From Oidiodendron maius Zn (taxonomy: Eukaryota; Ascomycota; Leotiomycetes; Myxotrichaceae), in assembly GCA_000827325.1 (NCBI GenBank), contig KN832877.1, positions 186,001-250,000 of the forward strand: a stretch of 64,000 bases of DNA, written 5' to 3'. The notes below the pieces were generated by a model. It saw nothing but the letters and a program-made list of their open reading frames with translations. It did no database searches and was not told the origin of the DNA. A program made the position numbers and the translations under genes. Shown one piece after another: positions 10,826 through 25,249 of this stretch. Within the stretch, counting starts at the first letter, position 1. The number at the start of each line of letters is the position of its first letter.

Positions 10826-11640
10826 TGTTGGTATTCTCTTTAATCCTAGCAATATCTAATAAGTCTTCTATAAAGTCCTTTCTAATCCACCTTTTAGTCA
10901 TTCTATTCGATTACTTAGGAGGTTAGGACCTTTTCTGCTGCTTTAATTTAACGATCACTAATTTTTTGCTTTGTTTCTATTTTTGCTTTAAGGGCAGGTA
11001 TAAGTACTTTATATTTTATATAGATAAATTTGCTAAAGTATAGCGTTATCTTACCCTAAATCTTGTTGTATAATAAGTAAAGTCTAAGTTTAACGTTTTT
11101 GTTATTAAATAAATCTTCGTTTCCTTATTCTTTTCTAGAGGGGAGGGATAAGAGAGTTATTATATATCTTGTCTTATTGTTCAGCTGCTTCTAAGAGATA
11201 AAATTAGCTAATGCCTCTAATTTTAAAAAAAGCTGCCTTATCCTTTACCTTAAGGATTGTATCTTTTGCTAATTGTATAGCAATTCTTGTTCCCTCTAGT
11301 TGACTATTGACTAAATCATTATTATCTGATAATAATACTATAGAGTAATACTTACTATCCCCTTTATTATAATCTAGGGGCTTAGATTTATCAGCTTCTA
11401 GTAGTTCTTTATAATCAGAATCCTCTCTACTTCTAGATAGAGTAGATTATAAAGTGCTTTAGCGATAGCGAAGACAATATACCCTAAGTCCTTCTATTTC
11501 CTTATTCTAAACACTATAACAATTAGAATAAGCGACTTGATTGCAGTTTAAATATATATATATATATATTATTATCTATAAACAGTTAGCTGCAGATATT
11601 ACAGATTTCTTGTCCTTATTAGCATACCTCCTCCGGAAGC
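10826..11640. repeat. AT-rich degenerate repeat relic, probably RIP-mutated
   Basis: Base composition changes abruptly to strongly AT-rich at about 10826 and returns to normal near 11640. The stretch is full of TA, TTA and CTTA runs and shows no long open frame. That is what repeat-induced point mutation leaves from an old transposable-element copy. An (AT)n run lies near 11552-11570. No terminal repeats, target duplication or recognisable protein domain can be seen, so I cannot name the family. It is old and heavily decayed. Confidence 0.55.
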
Positions 11641-12264
11641 AAGGCCCTATCGAAATAGTAATCTTTATCTGAATATCGCTGGACTCGCTTACGTGAACGC
11701 TTGCTTAGAACTAGTATACAGTATCTAGAGTCTCGAGTTTTTTTATGTTACTTACGACTTCCCGGGCTATTATCGCATGACCCTGTTCTCCTTCCAGGCA
11801 CTTTTAAGCTCTTCACAAGGCAACAATAAAAATAATATCGATAACAATAGAACGTTAACAATAATAACAATATCGACAACATTAGAATGTTAACGTCGTT
11901 CTACATTCCCGCTAAGATATGATATTATCATTCTAATAATAAATCAATGCTTGCTATCATGTCTTTACCTTAGCCATTCCCTTACTCCATGACCTTCAAA
12001 ATACTTTGCATTCCCTGAAGATGCTTTCCGAAGTGATATCTGTACTGGACAAGAGAAATCTGCCTCCTCGTTCAATAATCACTTCTTAAAATCACGTGAC
12101 TTTATCCTCTGCAACCACTCTATTACGGCAAACGCTATCGCGCTATCACGCAGAAAGCGCGTTGCGACGCGACTTCTACCGCTAGTCAACCTGTTCTCCA
12201 GCACAAATTCTCCACAAACAACAACACTACACTTCTCTATTCTCCCCTCTCTCAATCGCACATC
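11641..12264. other. Intergenic and MCM6 promoter
   Basis: Composition returns to the genome average. Between 11820 and 11910 there is a near-repeat of AATAATATCGATAACA-type and ACGTTAAC-type words (GTTAAC at three places), an unexplained local repeat. The last 150 bases hold the CGCG elements before MCM6. Confidence 0.45.
12138..12172 (+). promoter_or_regulatory. CGCG / MluI-box-like elements before MCM6
   Basis: TCGCGC (12138-12143), GCGCGT (12157-12162) and ACGCGA (12167-12172) lie about 95-125 bases before the MCM6 start codon, the same distance and type as the cluster before RNH203. In yeasts MCM genes are G1/S-regulated. The factor acting here is inferred. Confidence 0.45.
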
Positions 12265-15259
<2,995 letters not shown>

Positions 15260-15580
15260 GTCTGTAACGCGTGATGCTTGGATGAGGATGCACGGATGGA
15301 ATGGATGATGGATAGGGGAAAGGATGTCGGGATTCGGTTGGCGTTAGGTGCTACGTCGTGTACTCAGTGTGTAGATAAGAAACCCGTTTTATGGATGCAA
15401 AGACTAAGTAATGAATGAATATTATTCACACCAGCCTAGAAGTTTAAAGCCCGACACTTCCGTTCATTCTTACCTGGTACTCGACAGTGGGTAACTGTGA
15501 AATAGTAATGAAGGGCAGGCGGCCAGTTCAGAGGGATTATCATATGACTATTATAGGACTTTGGCGTTTCTCACACCCAA
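15260..15580. other. Intergenic, tail-to-tail 3' region of MCM6 and the PLD-like gene
   Basis: 321 bases between two converging stop codons. Poly-A-like signals are expected here. Nothing else seen. Confidence 0.5.
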
Positions 15581-17236
15581 TCATGTGCTCAGCTTGTAGG
15601 CATACTTCACTCGCTCTCTCAACACATCTTCGACACTTTTAGACAGCTGCTTGGCGAGATCCTTCGAGAAGAAAGCAATGCCAAGCTCCTGGCTCGTGTG
15701 CCAGCTCGCCCGATCCATATTTCCACTGCCCAAGACTGTTATCTCATCGTCCACACACACGAACTTCAGATGGCTCTTCACCGGCTCGTTCGCTTCATTA
15801 AGCACCCGTGGCTTGTAGTACCCAATTTCTAATGAGCCTAGCCTAGGAAGGTCAGTGATCCCGGTGTAGCCGTTCCTCTTGCGCGCCCGCTCTTTCATTT
15901 TCCAGATTTTCACATTTCTCTTATGCTGTTGATGCTTATATGAGCGGCCGAGGTGGCAAACCTCGTATTCTGTGATGCTGCCAGCGGTGACAAGTTGTTC
16001 CAGTGTCATAAGACGCCTTGAGGTGATAATGTGAATATCGACACCACCCATGAAGGCTTCTATAAGAGCATTTATAACAAGGCGGCAGGTCAGATTAGGC
16101 GTCTGGATGTAAATTTTTTTCTTGGCTCTACGGAAGATGTGTTGAAGGAAGGAGGTTAGCGGAGTAGTGTGGGGCCGGTGCTGGAAGAAATGGGGGTGCC
16201 AGCGATGGGGTGATGGTAGAAGGATCGTAGGTATCCCGGATAGTGAGACTGATGTTTGAGATGCCACGCGCTCTCGAGACTGTTCCATTTCGCCCGGGAT
16301 AATCTCTGATTCAGGGGGATTTCTCGTGCTTGTCTCGCTCTCAATTGGCAAAGGAGGAAGCTCAGCCCCTACCCCTCCCCAAAATGCGCTCCAAAAATCA
16401 TAGATCTTTGCCGTAATATCGCCCTGCATCTCGATACATCCTTCAAGCCAGGCCTCCCAGCTGACGTTACAACTTGGCATCCATGCCTTCTGTCGGTCCA
16501 TGAGAATAAACTTCGGATGCATTACGCTGAACGGAGGCACAAAGGTGCTTTTCACCACAAGATTCAGACCTTTGATTTCTTCTTTTGCAGGAAGGCCAAG
16601 GCGTTTCCATGATCTGGAATTATATATCTTGCCCTTAATCCTTGCTGGGTGGAACCGCCTCCACGAGGACTCGGATGAGAAACAGATACGCACTTGGATA
16701 ATGCGGCCCAGCCGGACTGCTTTGTCCGAGAGCTTGCGAAGCATAGAAACCACATCTCTGCAGGATTCGGACTTCTTAGACCAAAAACATGATACGAAGA
16801 TGAGCTCATGGTTGGTTTCCAGGCATAATGGCAGCACGGAGGAGAGGACCTGCGGACCCGTGCCGAGGGTGAAGTTGAGCGGTTGCGAAGTGGTAACTAG
16901 GCATTTAGGATCAGAAACAAAGTAGTTTGGTCTTCGGTCCGGGTCAAACTTGAGACGACATGAGATCTCATCCAGCCAGTTGTCTGGCACATGCTCACGT
17001 CTACGGAGGGAGTGGCATGGGCAGCCTTCGTTCCAGCTTCGGGGCGGCCGATACGCCATCGGCGACAGTTCAACGACTCTGTGATTGGTGGGGGGTGTAT
17101 ACGGATTAGATGCGTTATTTATCATCATCGTCGTAGACCAATTAAGATAGAAGTCATGGCCAAAGTCAGAACATACCATGGTGTAGGAATACTCGGCTCC
17201 TAGGAATTGCTTTAGGTGCAGTTTACGCGGTGTCAT
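15581..17236 (-). CDS. Phospholipase D-like (HKD) superfamily protein
   Basis: A single exon of 551 residues. Two HxKxxxxD motifs are visible: HPKFILMD near residue 240 and HLKFVCVD near residue 489. The second is followed by the expected LGSGNMDRASW block; after the first the usual glycine is replaced (PSCNVSW). The protein lacks the PX and PH domains of classical PLD1 and is close in size to the stand-alone fungal PLD-like proteins. Members of this superfamily move phosphodiester groups in lipids or nucleic acids, so substrate and location remain open. No signal peptide is clear at MTPRKLHLK. It shares the minus strand with the aminotransferase 346 bases upstream. Confidence 0.78.
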   Translation of the reverse strand: MTPRKLHLKQFLGAEYSYTMVCSDFGHDFYLNWSTTMMINNASNPYTPPTNHRVVELSPMAYRPPRSWNEGCPCHSLRRREHVPDNWLDEISCRLKFDPDRRPNYFVSDPKCLVTTSQPLNFTLGTGPQVLSSVLPLCLETNHELIFVSCFWSKKSESCRDVVSMLRKLSDKAVRLGRIIQVRICFSSESSWRRFHPARIKGKIYNSRSWKRLGLPAKEEIKGLNLVVKSTFVPPFSVMHPKFILMDRQKAWMPSCNVSWEAWLEGCIEMQGDITAKIYDFWSAFWGGVGAELPPLPIESETSTRNPPESEIIPGEMEQSRERVASQTSVSLSGIPTILLPSPHRWHPHFFQHRPHTTPLTSFLQHIFRRAKKKIYIQTPNLTCRLVINALIEAFMGGVDIHIITSRRLMTLEQLVTAGSITEYEVCHLGRSYKHQQHKRNVKIWKMKERARKRNGYTGITDLPRLGSLEIGYYKPRVLNEANEPVKSHLKFVCVDDEITVLGSGNMDRASWHTSQELGIAFFSKDLAKQLSKSVEDVLRERVKYAYKLST

Positions 17237-17582
17237 GTGAGCGCCGCTTGGGATGAGAAAGGGAGGAACATGAAAATGGACGACGCGCTATTCAGATTCA
17301 TATTTTAAGCTCTCAGTCTTACGGCAAGAGTGTCCAGCGAAAAATGCATTGCATCATTCTAGATAAGTTATCACCCACATGCTAGATACCTTAACACTTC
17401 TTCGAAAACCTCTTCGCCCGATGGCCACTGTGTCTCTGCATTAGATACACCTTGTCACGCTGCCCAAGAGGGAACTTCCTTCTTCATGGGAGCTTGAGCC
17501 TTTTTTTTTTCAGGAGACCTCTATATGCCGGGGATCTCGCCCCGTACTATTTCCCTCCCTTGGCATAGATACTGGTTGACTA
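17237..17582. other. Intergenic, promoter of the PLD-like gene
   Basis: 346 bases between two minus-strand genes. It contains a run of about ten T at 17501-17510. No gene. Confidence 0.5.
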
Positions 17583-19082
17583 TCACTTGAATTCTCCCAT
17601 ATCATCTTTCAACGTTTTAATGCTGGCTTTCCCGTCCATAACATCCCTCAAGGCTCTTGACAATTTTTGGACGCCATCTTCCAAGTCCTCTTCATCCACC
17701 CAGGCAAAACACAGCCTCAGTGAATTCGAGAACTTTATGCTCTCGTCCCCCTCGACTTCGAACATCTTTCCGAACGCCACGATCAAATCCTCTCTCTCTT
17801 GGCAGGCGATACTAACAACTTCTGCATCCACCAATCTAGGTAGCTCTAACCATAGAAAATAACCCCCGAAAACATTCTTCCCGTCTATCTTATCCTCCAT
17901 GACCGTCACGCCCAGTGGTACCAAATGTCGTTTGACCGCTGAGAGCATAAGCTGGTATCTCCTCTTATAGCCGGGCAATAACTCTGTCACGATATGCCGC
18001 TCTAGATCGCCACTTCGTAGTAACGAATCGATAATCGTCGCAGTGAGTTGGCTCGGTGCTCCTCCAGAACGTGACGACCCACATTGGCTCAGTCCATAAG
18101 CCAGCTTAGGCGTTGCTTCAGCCCAGCCGGTCCTGACCCCAGGCCCAGATATCTTGCTGAAACTTCCATTGCTCATTGCATTTCCATAGCTATCTTCTCC
18201 TGGGACAGGTTCCATCGTGCGATCAATATCAACTAAACGTGGAAGAATCGCCGTGGTTAGAGGCTGGGAAGTGGAAGAAGTAGGCCATTGCAGAAAGTCG
18301 TAAACATCATCTGATATTATCAGCGCGTCGTATTTTCGTGCAAGATGGACCAGAGACATCCGACAGGTGAGGGACATAGTGCGACCAGAGGGGTTGGCAA
18401 ATGTTGGCACGAGATAGATCACATGCCGGTATATTTTTGACCAAGGTTTTGGCCGTTTGAGTGTCTATGATATATTAGTATCAGCGTGCTGAGATGAGAA
18501 TGAAACATTGACTTGGAGATGTTGCTTCAACCCGCAAAGAATCAACTAATCTCCCTTGGCCCGATTCAACTCAGACCAACAAAGCAGGAAAACGATAATG
18601 ACACTGACCTCTGCAATTTCGACATCCCTCTCGTAAGCTTGAAGGCCGTCTTCCAAAGCCTTCAAATCCACACCCTCTTCGCCCTCTCCCACAGCCGTCA
18701 TCTTCAGTCCCGAATCATCGAAAATTCGACAAGCCAAAAAGTAGCAGGGTGCTACCATCCATGCCCGGGTGTAGAGGGGATCGGTAAAGACTTGCAACGC
18801 GCATGCTAGATTTTGGGACGCTCCACCTGTAATACAGATCCTCTCCGCCCGATCTGCAGCAGTCTCTCCATCCTGCAATGGATTACCGTAGAACCGAGAC
18901 AGCCAGCTCGATATACTCTCACGAAGAGGTTGGTAGCCCGGGTCAGGGCCGTAGAGCAAGCCCGGCGTAGATATAGCGGGGTCTGATAAAGCCGCTTGAG
19001 CGGCTGTTTGGATTGCCACAGTGGGCAAGAGTGATGGATTGGGCCATCCACGGAGGAGATTTATTTGTTTCTTCATTGTCAT
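17583..19082 (-). CDS. PLP-dependent aminotransferase, class I/II
   Basis: Two exons, 18609-19082 and 17583-18464, encode 451 residues; the 144-base intron (18465-18608) begins GTCAGT and ends CATAG. Fold-type I aminotransferase marks: LYGPDPGYQPLRESISSWL early on, ITGGASQNLACAL in the cofactor cradle, VIYLVPTFANPSG, then ISDDVYDFLQW with the Asp that contacts the pyridine, and the PLP-binding Lys in SFSKISGPGVRTGW (near residue 259). The overall look is that of the YER152C / 2-aminoadipate or aromatic aminotransferase-like group in fungi; the substrate cannot be told from sequence alone. Neighbours give no pathway clue. Confidence 0.88.
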
Positions 19083-19816
19083 TGTGATGTTCTAGAAGTT
19101 ATGACGGGACTTAAAGTGTTGAGAAAGATAAAAAGGAAGGGCCTCTGTAATTTGATATCAGTGGGGTTTTCACGATCAGATTTTATTGGATGAATAATAT
19201 GACGAACGGTACAGCCTGGGAGAGTGATTATCTACCGCCAACCATTCCTATAGCATACTGGTATCTGCAACAGAATTTCCAGGTTACACATCAGCATATA
19301 CACACGGTCTCACATGTATCACGTCAATTTTACTGGTCAGTGGAGTTTGAAATGTCTTATTTATCAACTTGCCATGCTATTTATTAGCATCAAGCCCAAA
19401 CATCGGCAAAGATAGTCAAGCTTGGAGGACTTGCACAAATATCTTGCCCCTCCCTGCTACAGCCTTGTTTAGAGCAAGGTGTGCATCAAATTAAGCGCCC
19501 TGTGCCCATCCGCATATATGCTTCAGGCCCACGACTATACCTGCCAACTCCATGAAGCCGGCAGAAACTATGATGCTCCTGGGAACCCAATGTACACGCC
19601 GTGTGCAAATTGCATCACAGCCACTAACAAAACAAGCATCTTCCCATGCGCATTCAAGTTACAAGTGCACTATGTAGTAAAGTGTAAAAGCAGGTGCTGC
19701 GATGCATTGTAGAAAGAAAATATGAATCCACAACCATACGCAAGGTGAATACTGCTCTTCTAAGTGGAAATCTGTGGCATACCCCTCAAAGGGATTCGTA
19801 TTGAGGTTGCCGCTGA
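19083..19816. other. Intergenic, no gene seen
   Basis: Promoter of the aminotransferase plus the downstream region of the disordered-protein gene. Frames at 19190-19387 and 19479-19712 lack motifs and splice support. Confidence 0.45.
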
Positions 19817-22800
19817 TCAAGTATGAACTGGTGCCGACGCATTTCGGTTCCAGTTTTGGCCGTGCCCTCTAGAGCTTCCACGGTGACCTCCACGACTCGT
19901 TGGACTCGACGTGTTTTCAGAGCTCGGGTTTGGTGCGCCACTTGATGTGTCTCGGGCCCTGCCGCTTCTAGGGTGAGGACCTGAGTGACGTGACGCACCT
20001 CGTGAACTGCCACCTCTCCTGGGACTGCCTCTGTGCCTGGCCGTGGGCATAGTGACGCTCTTCGACTCTTCTTGTCCAGGAAGCAATATCGTAACAGCGA
20101 CACCATTGTTTGTGTTGTGTGGAGGAAAGGCAATCGGCTCGATAGTTGTCGTACTCGAGACAAGGAATCTCTTCGGCAGTGCTTTTGGCTGGGGAGTAGC
20201 CAGAGACCAAGCTGCTGCTGGTGCCGCAAAAGGAACCTTGATTACAGGGAGTGATCCCATCTCTTGCTCCTCAAAGCACTCCTCAGCAGCCGGTTTAGAT
20301 GCTACTGACCCATCGTCTGCAGCTAAATCGCCAGAAACAGATGAAGGCAATGAAACAGTTGCAAATGACTGCGATGTAGGAAGCTCCAGAGCATTCTTGC
20401 TCGATGAGTCGACGGCAAGAACTTGCGTTTTTGGGGGTGAACTTTTTCGCCCAAGCAAGTTGCTGATTCTGTCTTGCCAGCCCCCAGATCCTACAGGAGG
20501 TAACTGTTGTGGGATTTCTTGGTGATTCATCTGTCTTGAATGATAGTCCTGGCGGGTAGGATGGCGGTTCGCAGAAGGAGCAGCAGGTAATGATGTGGAA
20601 GCAGTAGCAAATGACGAAGGTTTCGGTGGGCCGATTGGGGCAAGAACTGGAGGTGGTAACTTCACAACTGGTGAAGGACGCGGGAGTGACACGTGGGGAT
20701 GCGCACTGTCACCGTCGTATGCAGGATGGCCAGCCATAGTGGGTGGAGGTGGTGACGGTGAGCCAGGGCGGTCCAAGAAAGCGTTCGGATCCTCCAAGCG
20801 TATATCGCGGTTATTGCTAGGGAAGAATCTCGAGCCGCGAACTTGAGGAGATGCACCCATATTAGTGGCGGACCTCCACGGGTCATTATTGAACTGAGAT
20901 GAGCCCTCGAGATGACGACGTTCTTCATATGCTTGTCGTGTGTGGGTCTCGTCCTGCTTTTGCTGAGTAGATCCATCGTCTATGATATTGAGGGACACTG
21001 GTTGAGCTGGGCCGCGTGTTCCATCTTCGTTTATAGTGATTTGACGCCAATGATCCCTGATAATAGGTTGCGGCGGCTCTACATACAAGCCTTTGGCTTG
21101 TAAATCACGCTGATTGGCAAGTTCTGCCGCCTGCTGTTTAGAAAGCATAGCATCTTCCTGAGTTAACTTCTCTGGGAGGCCTGTCCATCCAGATGCAGCG
21201 ACACGAGCCTGTTGCTCTTTGGAAGGGCCATTAGTTCTATTTGGTGGACCGATTGGTGCTGGGCGTGCCGTATATTCGCGACCACGCCCTTGCTGGTAGG
21301 GACCAGTTGTACGGCTAGGGGGTCCTATTGCGCCAGGAGTTGTAGACGAGGTTAAACTAAGTTCTGCATTAAAGGTTCCATTTCCAAGTGTCCTATCATT
21401 TGACGGCGGGCCCCAAACGTTCCTGGCGCCCGATGGCTGTGCCGGCGGAGGAGCCCAAGTGTGGAATCTATCCGACTCGTTATTGGGTTGATTCTGCCAC
21501 GATTGCGCGGGTCGATTGTTTTGCTGCTGAGGCGCCGTCGACGGAGCAGATGGGCCTGAGTGAACCCCGTTGATATGTAGTTCTTGGGTGTCAATCACAT
21601 TCGCATCTTGCAACACTGATGTAGACGACTCATCTGCAGGCTGAGAAGTTTTGGTGTTGGATTCGACATTCACTTTGTGCTCCAGCTGGGAAGCAGGCTC
21701 GACGGCCTCACGCGTTTGTATCTGAGTTGGAACAGTTTTCTCTTCTTTAGGTGTTGGTGCGTCTTTCTTCTTGGCTTCTGGTAGGCGGCCATGCTCTCTC
21801 TCCATGGCTTCAAGCTTAAGACGGATTCGTTCCTTCTTCGCGGCTTCTTCTCTAGCCTCTTCCTCCTGTCGTCTTTTAATTGCTTGTTCGCGTCTGAGGC
21901 GCATAATCTTCTTCTGCTCTTCAATAGGATCCTCCTGGACGACAGATTGAGGTAGATGTTGATTGTTTGTTTGGGCCATCTGTCCGTGGGCGGACTGCGG
22001 TGACGGGTGGCTGGTAGAAGGAGATGCACGAACCCATGACTGGTTTTGGTTGCCGCGTTGACTCTGGTATTGACCTGAAGGCGAAAAGTTGCGAGGAGAT
22101 GATGGTTCATCACTTACAGCGGCTAAGGAACCTCGGCGAGCATTCAACATCTCAGCAGGTGGGATATCACCTCGACTCATACGCCGGACGAAATTTCCAC
22201 TACTTCCGCTAACATTAGAAGAGGTTCGACGTCGTCCATATCCACTATCAGCACCACTTGCACGATGGGTTTGGAAGGCCGGAGACGGCTCGGCCGGACC
22301 ATCTTGCTGTGATGGTCGTTGAAGCACAGCAGGCTGTCGAGAATGCGTTTCGTTACGCGATCCTCGACGATTGTCATTTACTGGCTCATACCTTCCAGAC
22401 TGTGAGTTGTACAATTCTCGGCCAGCATTCGAATGGCCGTCACGCCACGATCGACTGAAATCATCCGCTGCGATTTCTTTGGTTGGTGGCGGTGGCATTC
22501 CTTGGAATCCATGGGGATCTCTTTGATTGAAGCGATTTTGCTGTTGCGGTTGCTGGTTTTGAGGCGCGTCAATGGAAATCGGAGCTACCTTCTCCACGGG
22601 CGGCAACGGAGCCCAAGGGGACTTAACAGGCGTTGGGGGACCTGGAGGCTTGGCTACGAGAGTAGGCTTCTCGCTTGCACCTTTGAGCACCAAGCCAGCC
22701 CTTCCACCGAATCCACTGGGCTTCACGGTAGGCGAAGCTGAGGCCTGCGTCGGGGCAGGAGATTTAGGCTTCGCTGCTTCTAGTGTCTTACCATCTTGAA

Positions 22801-23725
22801 CAGCGGAGACTGGTGAGGGAACCGGAGCAGGAGCAGGCGCGGGTGTCTCATCTGCTTGAGGGAGAGTTATCTTAGTGCCATCAGTCCACTCAATAGTCTC
22901 CGGTGCCCAGTCATCATCATCGTCATCTATGTCCGCCCAATTCGCCTGCCTGCCCGGGTCATCCGACTGGAGTCTCGTTGCTAAATGAATACCATAACGT
23001 TGCTTTAACTCTTCGTCCGTGAATCGCTTTGGATCTGGAGGCGGTACGGCTAGTAAATTTTAGCTTCCGGGAGTAACAGGAAACATCATTCGATTACTTA
23101 CGTCGATTCTTGTTCCACACAGCACTGGCATCTGGGGTCGCAGGTTTGCCGCCATTCGCAGGCGTGGAACTTCGAGGAGATGAGTCACGTAGACCACTTC
23201 CAGTCTTCGCAACTAGTCGAGGGCGATTTGTAGCGGACATCGTCTGTCCAGTTTGTGTGGTGGTTGCGCCAGTCGCTGGCTTATCTCCAAGCTTCGAAGG
23301 GGCCGTAGGCGTAACGCCTTTTGCTGCCAGGAATGTTTTGTTTACCGACACCGGCTTGAACGATGCAAGCTTCTTGACTGTAGATGCCGTGCGGGCATGA
23401 CCTTTATCATCTCCAATTTTGGACGTGTCTGCCTTGGACGCTTCAGTATCCGATCCTCCGCTAACGCTGACCTCGGCCGAGAGACCACCTGCTTCGGCGG
23501 AGTCTGTGTTATCCTCCTTGTTGTCATTCTTATCGGCGGATCCGTTCACAAGAGTTTGAGGAGGTTCGAAGGGGACATCTTGGCTCGTGGGTTCAATTTT
23601 GTTCTGAGCGCAAATCAGCAAAGTAAACAGATGTGGAGCTTGTGGCTCCCGGCACGCACCAGCTCATGATCAGGTATCGTAGACGAGGTCGCGAGATTAT
23701 GAGAGGTGGCTTCAGTTGCCATCAT
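19817..23725 (-). CDS. Large disordered protein with RGG-like C-terminus, function unknown
   Basis: Three exons, 23660-23725, 23102-23603 and 19817-23049, join into 1266 residues. Intron 1 (56 bases) starts GTGCGT and intron 2 (52 bases) starts GTAAGT. Most of the chain is low complexity (P, Q, S, N). Three islands look conserved: KKLASFKPVSVNKTFLAAKG (about 115-135); the acidic block with WADIDDDDDDWAPETIEW and DGTKI (about 220-250); and a charged single-helix-like stretch EEQKKIMRLRREQAIKRRQEEE. The C-terminus is SRGG/RGSSRGHG-rich, as in RNA-binding proteins. I do not recognise a named family; a role in mRNA handling or translation is inference from composition. The continuation above 22726 is essential, since it carries the WAPETIEW block. 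Confidence 0.8.
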
Positions 23726-24665
23726 ACGTCTTCAGACTGTTGCGAGTGGTTCAAGGAGAAGTGCATGCGTTGGCCCTTCTTTCACGCAAGCTTCGGCCCT
23801 TATCCCTCGAGGCTAATCCGACGTATCGTAGAGAAGAGGAGAGTCGCAGTATCGAGGCGGCGACAAAGACGATGGACTATTAACTCCTTCGTTGGGGGAG
23901 AGGCGGAGGGTTTGGAGAGGTGTATTGAGTTCGAAGAATCCAGTTCACGATGCGTGCACACAAGTACACGCCCGAAGCGGTTAGGGCGGAAGAAATAGCG
24001 TGTTAGCGAGTACAGTCATTCGGATGCGTATTCATGCTGGGCGACGGGAAGGCGAAACGCTCTACAAACACCAAGAGATATTGATCTTGAGGAGTCACGA
24101 ATAAATGCTTTGTAGATTATTCATAATGGAGATTCACTCGACAGCAATCTCATCAGAGTACGACACTCCAGACGGCACATTAAACTGAGAATATGTGTCT
24201 TCGAACAGTGTTTGAGCAATCAACATGATATAAAGTCAGTATGCACCTGGTGATCATAGCTCAGATCGACGTAGGATTCAGGCAGGTGCTTTTCTCCTAC
24301 CAGAATCTTATAAACATAATTATTTGGAAGGTCTGACCTGCTACACAAAAGATCGTCTCAATCACTTGTCACGTGATAGCAAATAGCCTCGGCGGGATCC
24401 GGAACAGAAGCAATCTCCATCTCTTTCCTAGATATTGCATCAATCAACGAACATGCATTGAATCAGACAGTCTCCCATAGTACAGGCCACCTTCTAAGCC
24501 CACTAGCCATATAATCCGCTTCAATGCGGATTCCGGTCAATGATCACTCGGGCTGAACGTCTTTGGAATGCTTTTAATGCTTGACTGGTATTCTCCTATG
24601 CCTTATTTACACTGATTGTAGTATAGCAGATCCATCACCTTCTATCCGTACACCGCGCTTTCAAT
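23726..24665. other. Intergenic, 0.9 kb, no gene seen
   Basis: Promoter side of the disordered-protein gene and 3' side of ATP17. No motif-bearing frame. CACGTGATA (24370-24378) is an E-box-like word. Confidence 0.45.
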
Positions 24666-25249
24666 CTAGTGAGCATTGTTCTTATGGTGACCTGCACATG
24701 TCAGTAACCGCACACTCGCGTTATGGAACAACATACGCAAGTGGAAGTAGTAGTTCTGAGCATAACCGATGATGAGGAGGGCCGCTATGGCATGGATGAG
24801 AGCTGTGGGAGAGAGAAAATTAGTGTTGGACTTCCGTATTGTGCCTCTCTTGCAAGGTAGGGTATACATACGTGTGGCAGATGGGTTCTTCCCAAAGTAC
24901 TTGGCTTGGTATCTTCCAAGGAGGCCTTTTGCCTTGACTTCTGGGGCAGCGCCTCGAGGAAGTTTCTCATAAAAACTGACTACACGCTGCATGCGAGCAG
25001 CATCTGCCGCAGCACCAAGCCCCTATATACCATCAGTACTGGCCGGAGGAAATCTTGATATGTAGTATCGGATAACATAAAGGATCATTGTAGAAGTAAA
25101 TTGGTAGATTCCGTATAGAATTGACCACTTACAGAGGGCGAGGCAACCTGATATGAGTTAGAACTATAGTTAAGGGTGACTGGGATGCCGGAAGGACGTA
25201 CCTTGGGAGGGATGAGAGTCGAAAGGGCTCGACGAGTGATGTAGCTCAT
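24666..25249 (-). CDS. atp17: Mitochondrial F1Fo ATP synthase subunit f (Atp17)
   Basis: Five exons on the minus strand: 25202-25249, 25133-25147, 24872-25022, 24737-24802 and 24666-24691, joining to exactly 101 residues, the length of yeast Atp17. The second exon has only 15 bases (VASPS). The protein starts MSYITRRALSTLIPPK, goes on with RMQRVVSFYEKLPRGAAPEV and GLLGRYQAKYFGKNPSAT, has one membrane helix (LIHAIAALLIIGYA) and ends YYFHLRHHKNNAH, all typical of subunit f, an Fo stator and dimer-interface subunit of the inner membrane. All four introns have GT-AG ends. A likely 5'-UTR intron precedes it. It is head to head with a complex I gene. Confidence 0.93.

Noticed and set aside
15581-19082. 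PLD-like and aminotransferase genes as a metabolic cluster
   Set aside because: No synthase, transporter or pathway regulator nearby; housekeeping genes flank them on both sides.
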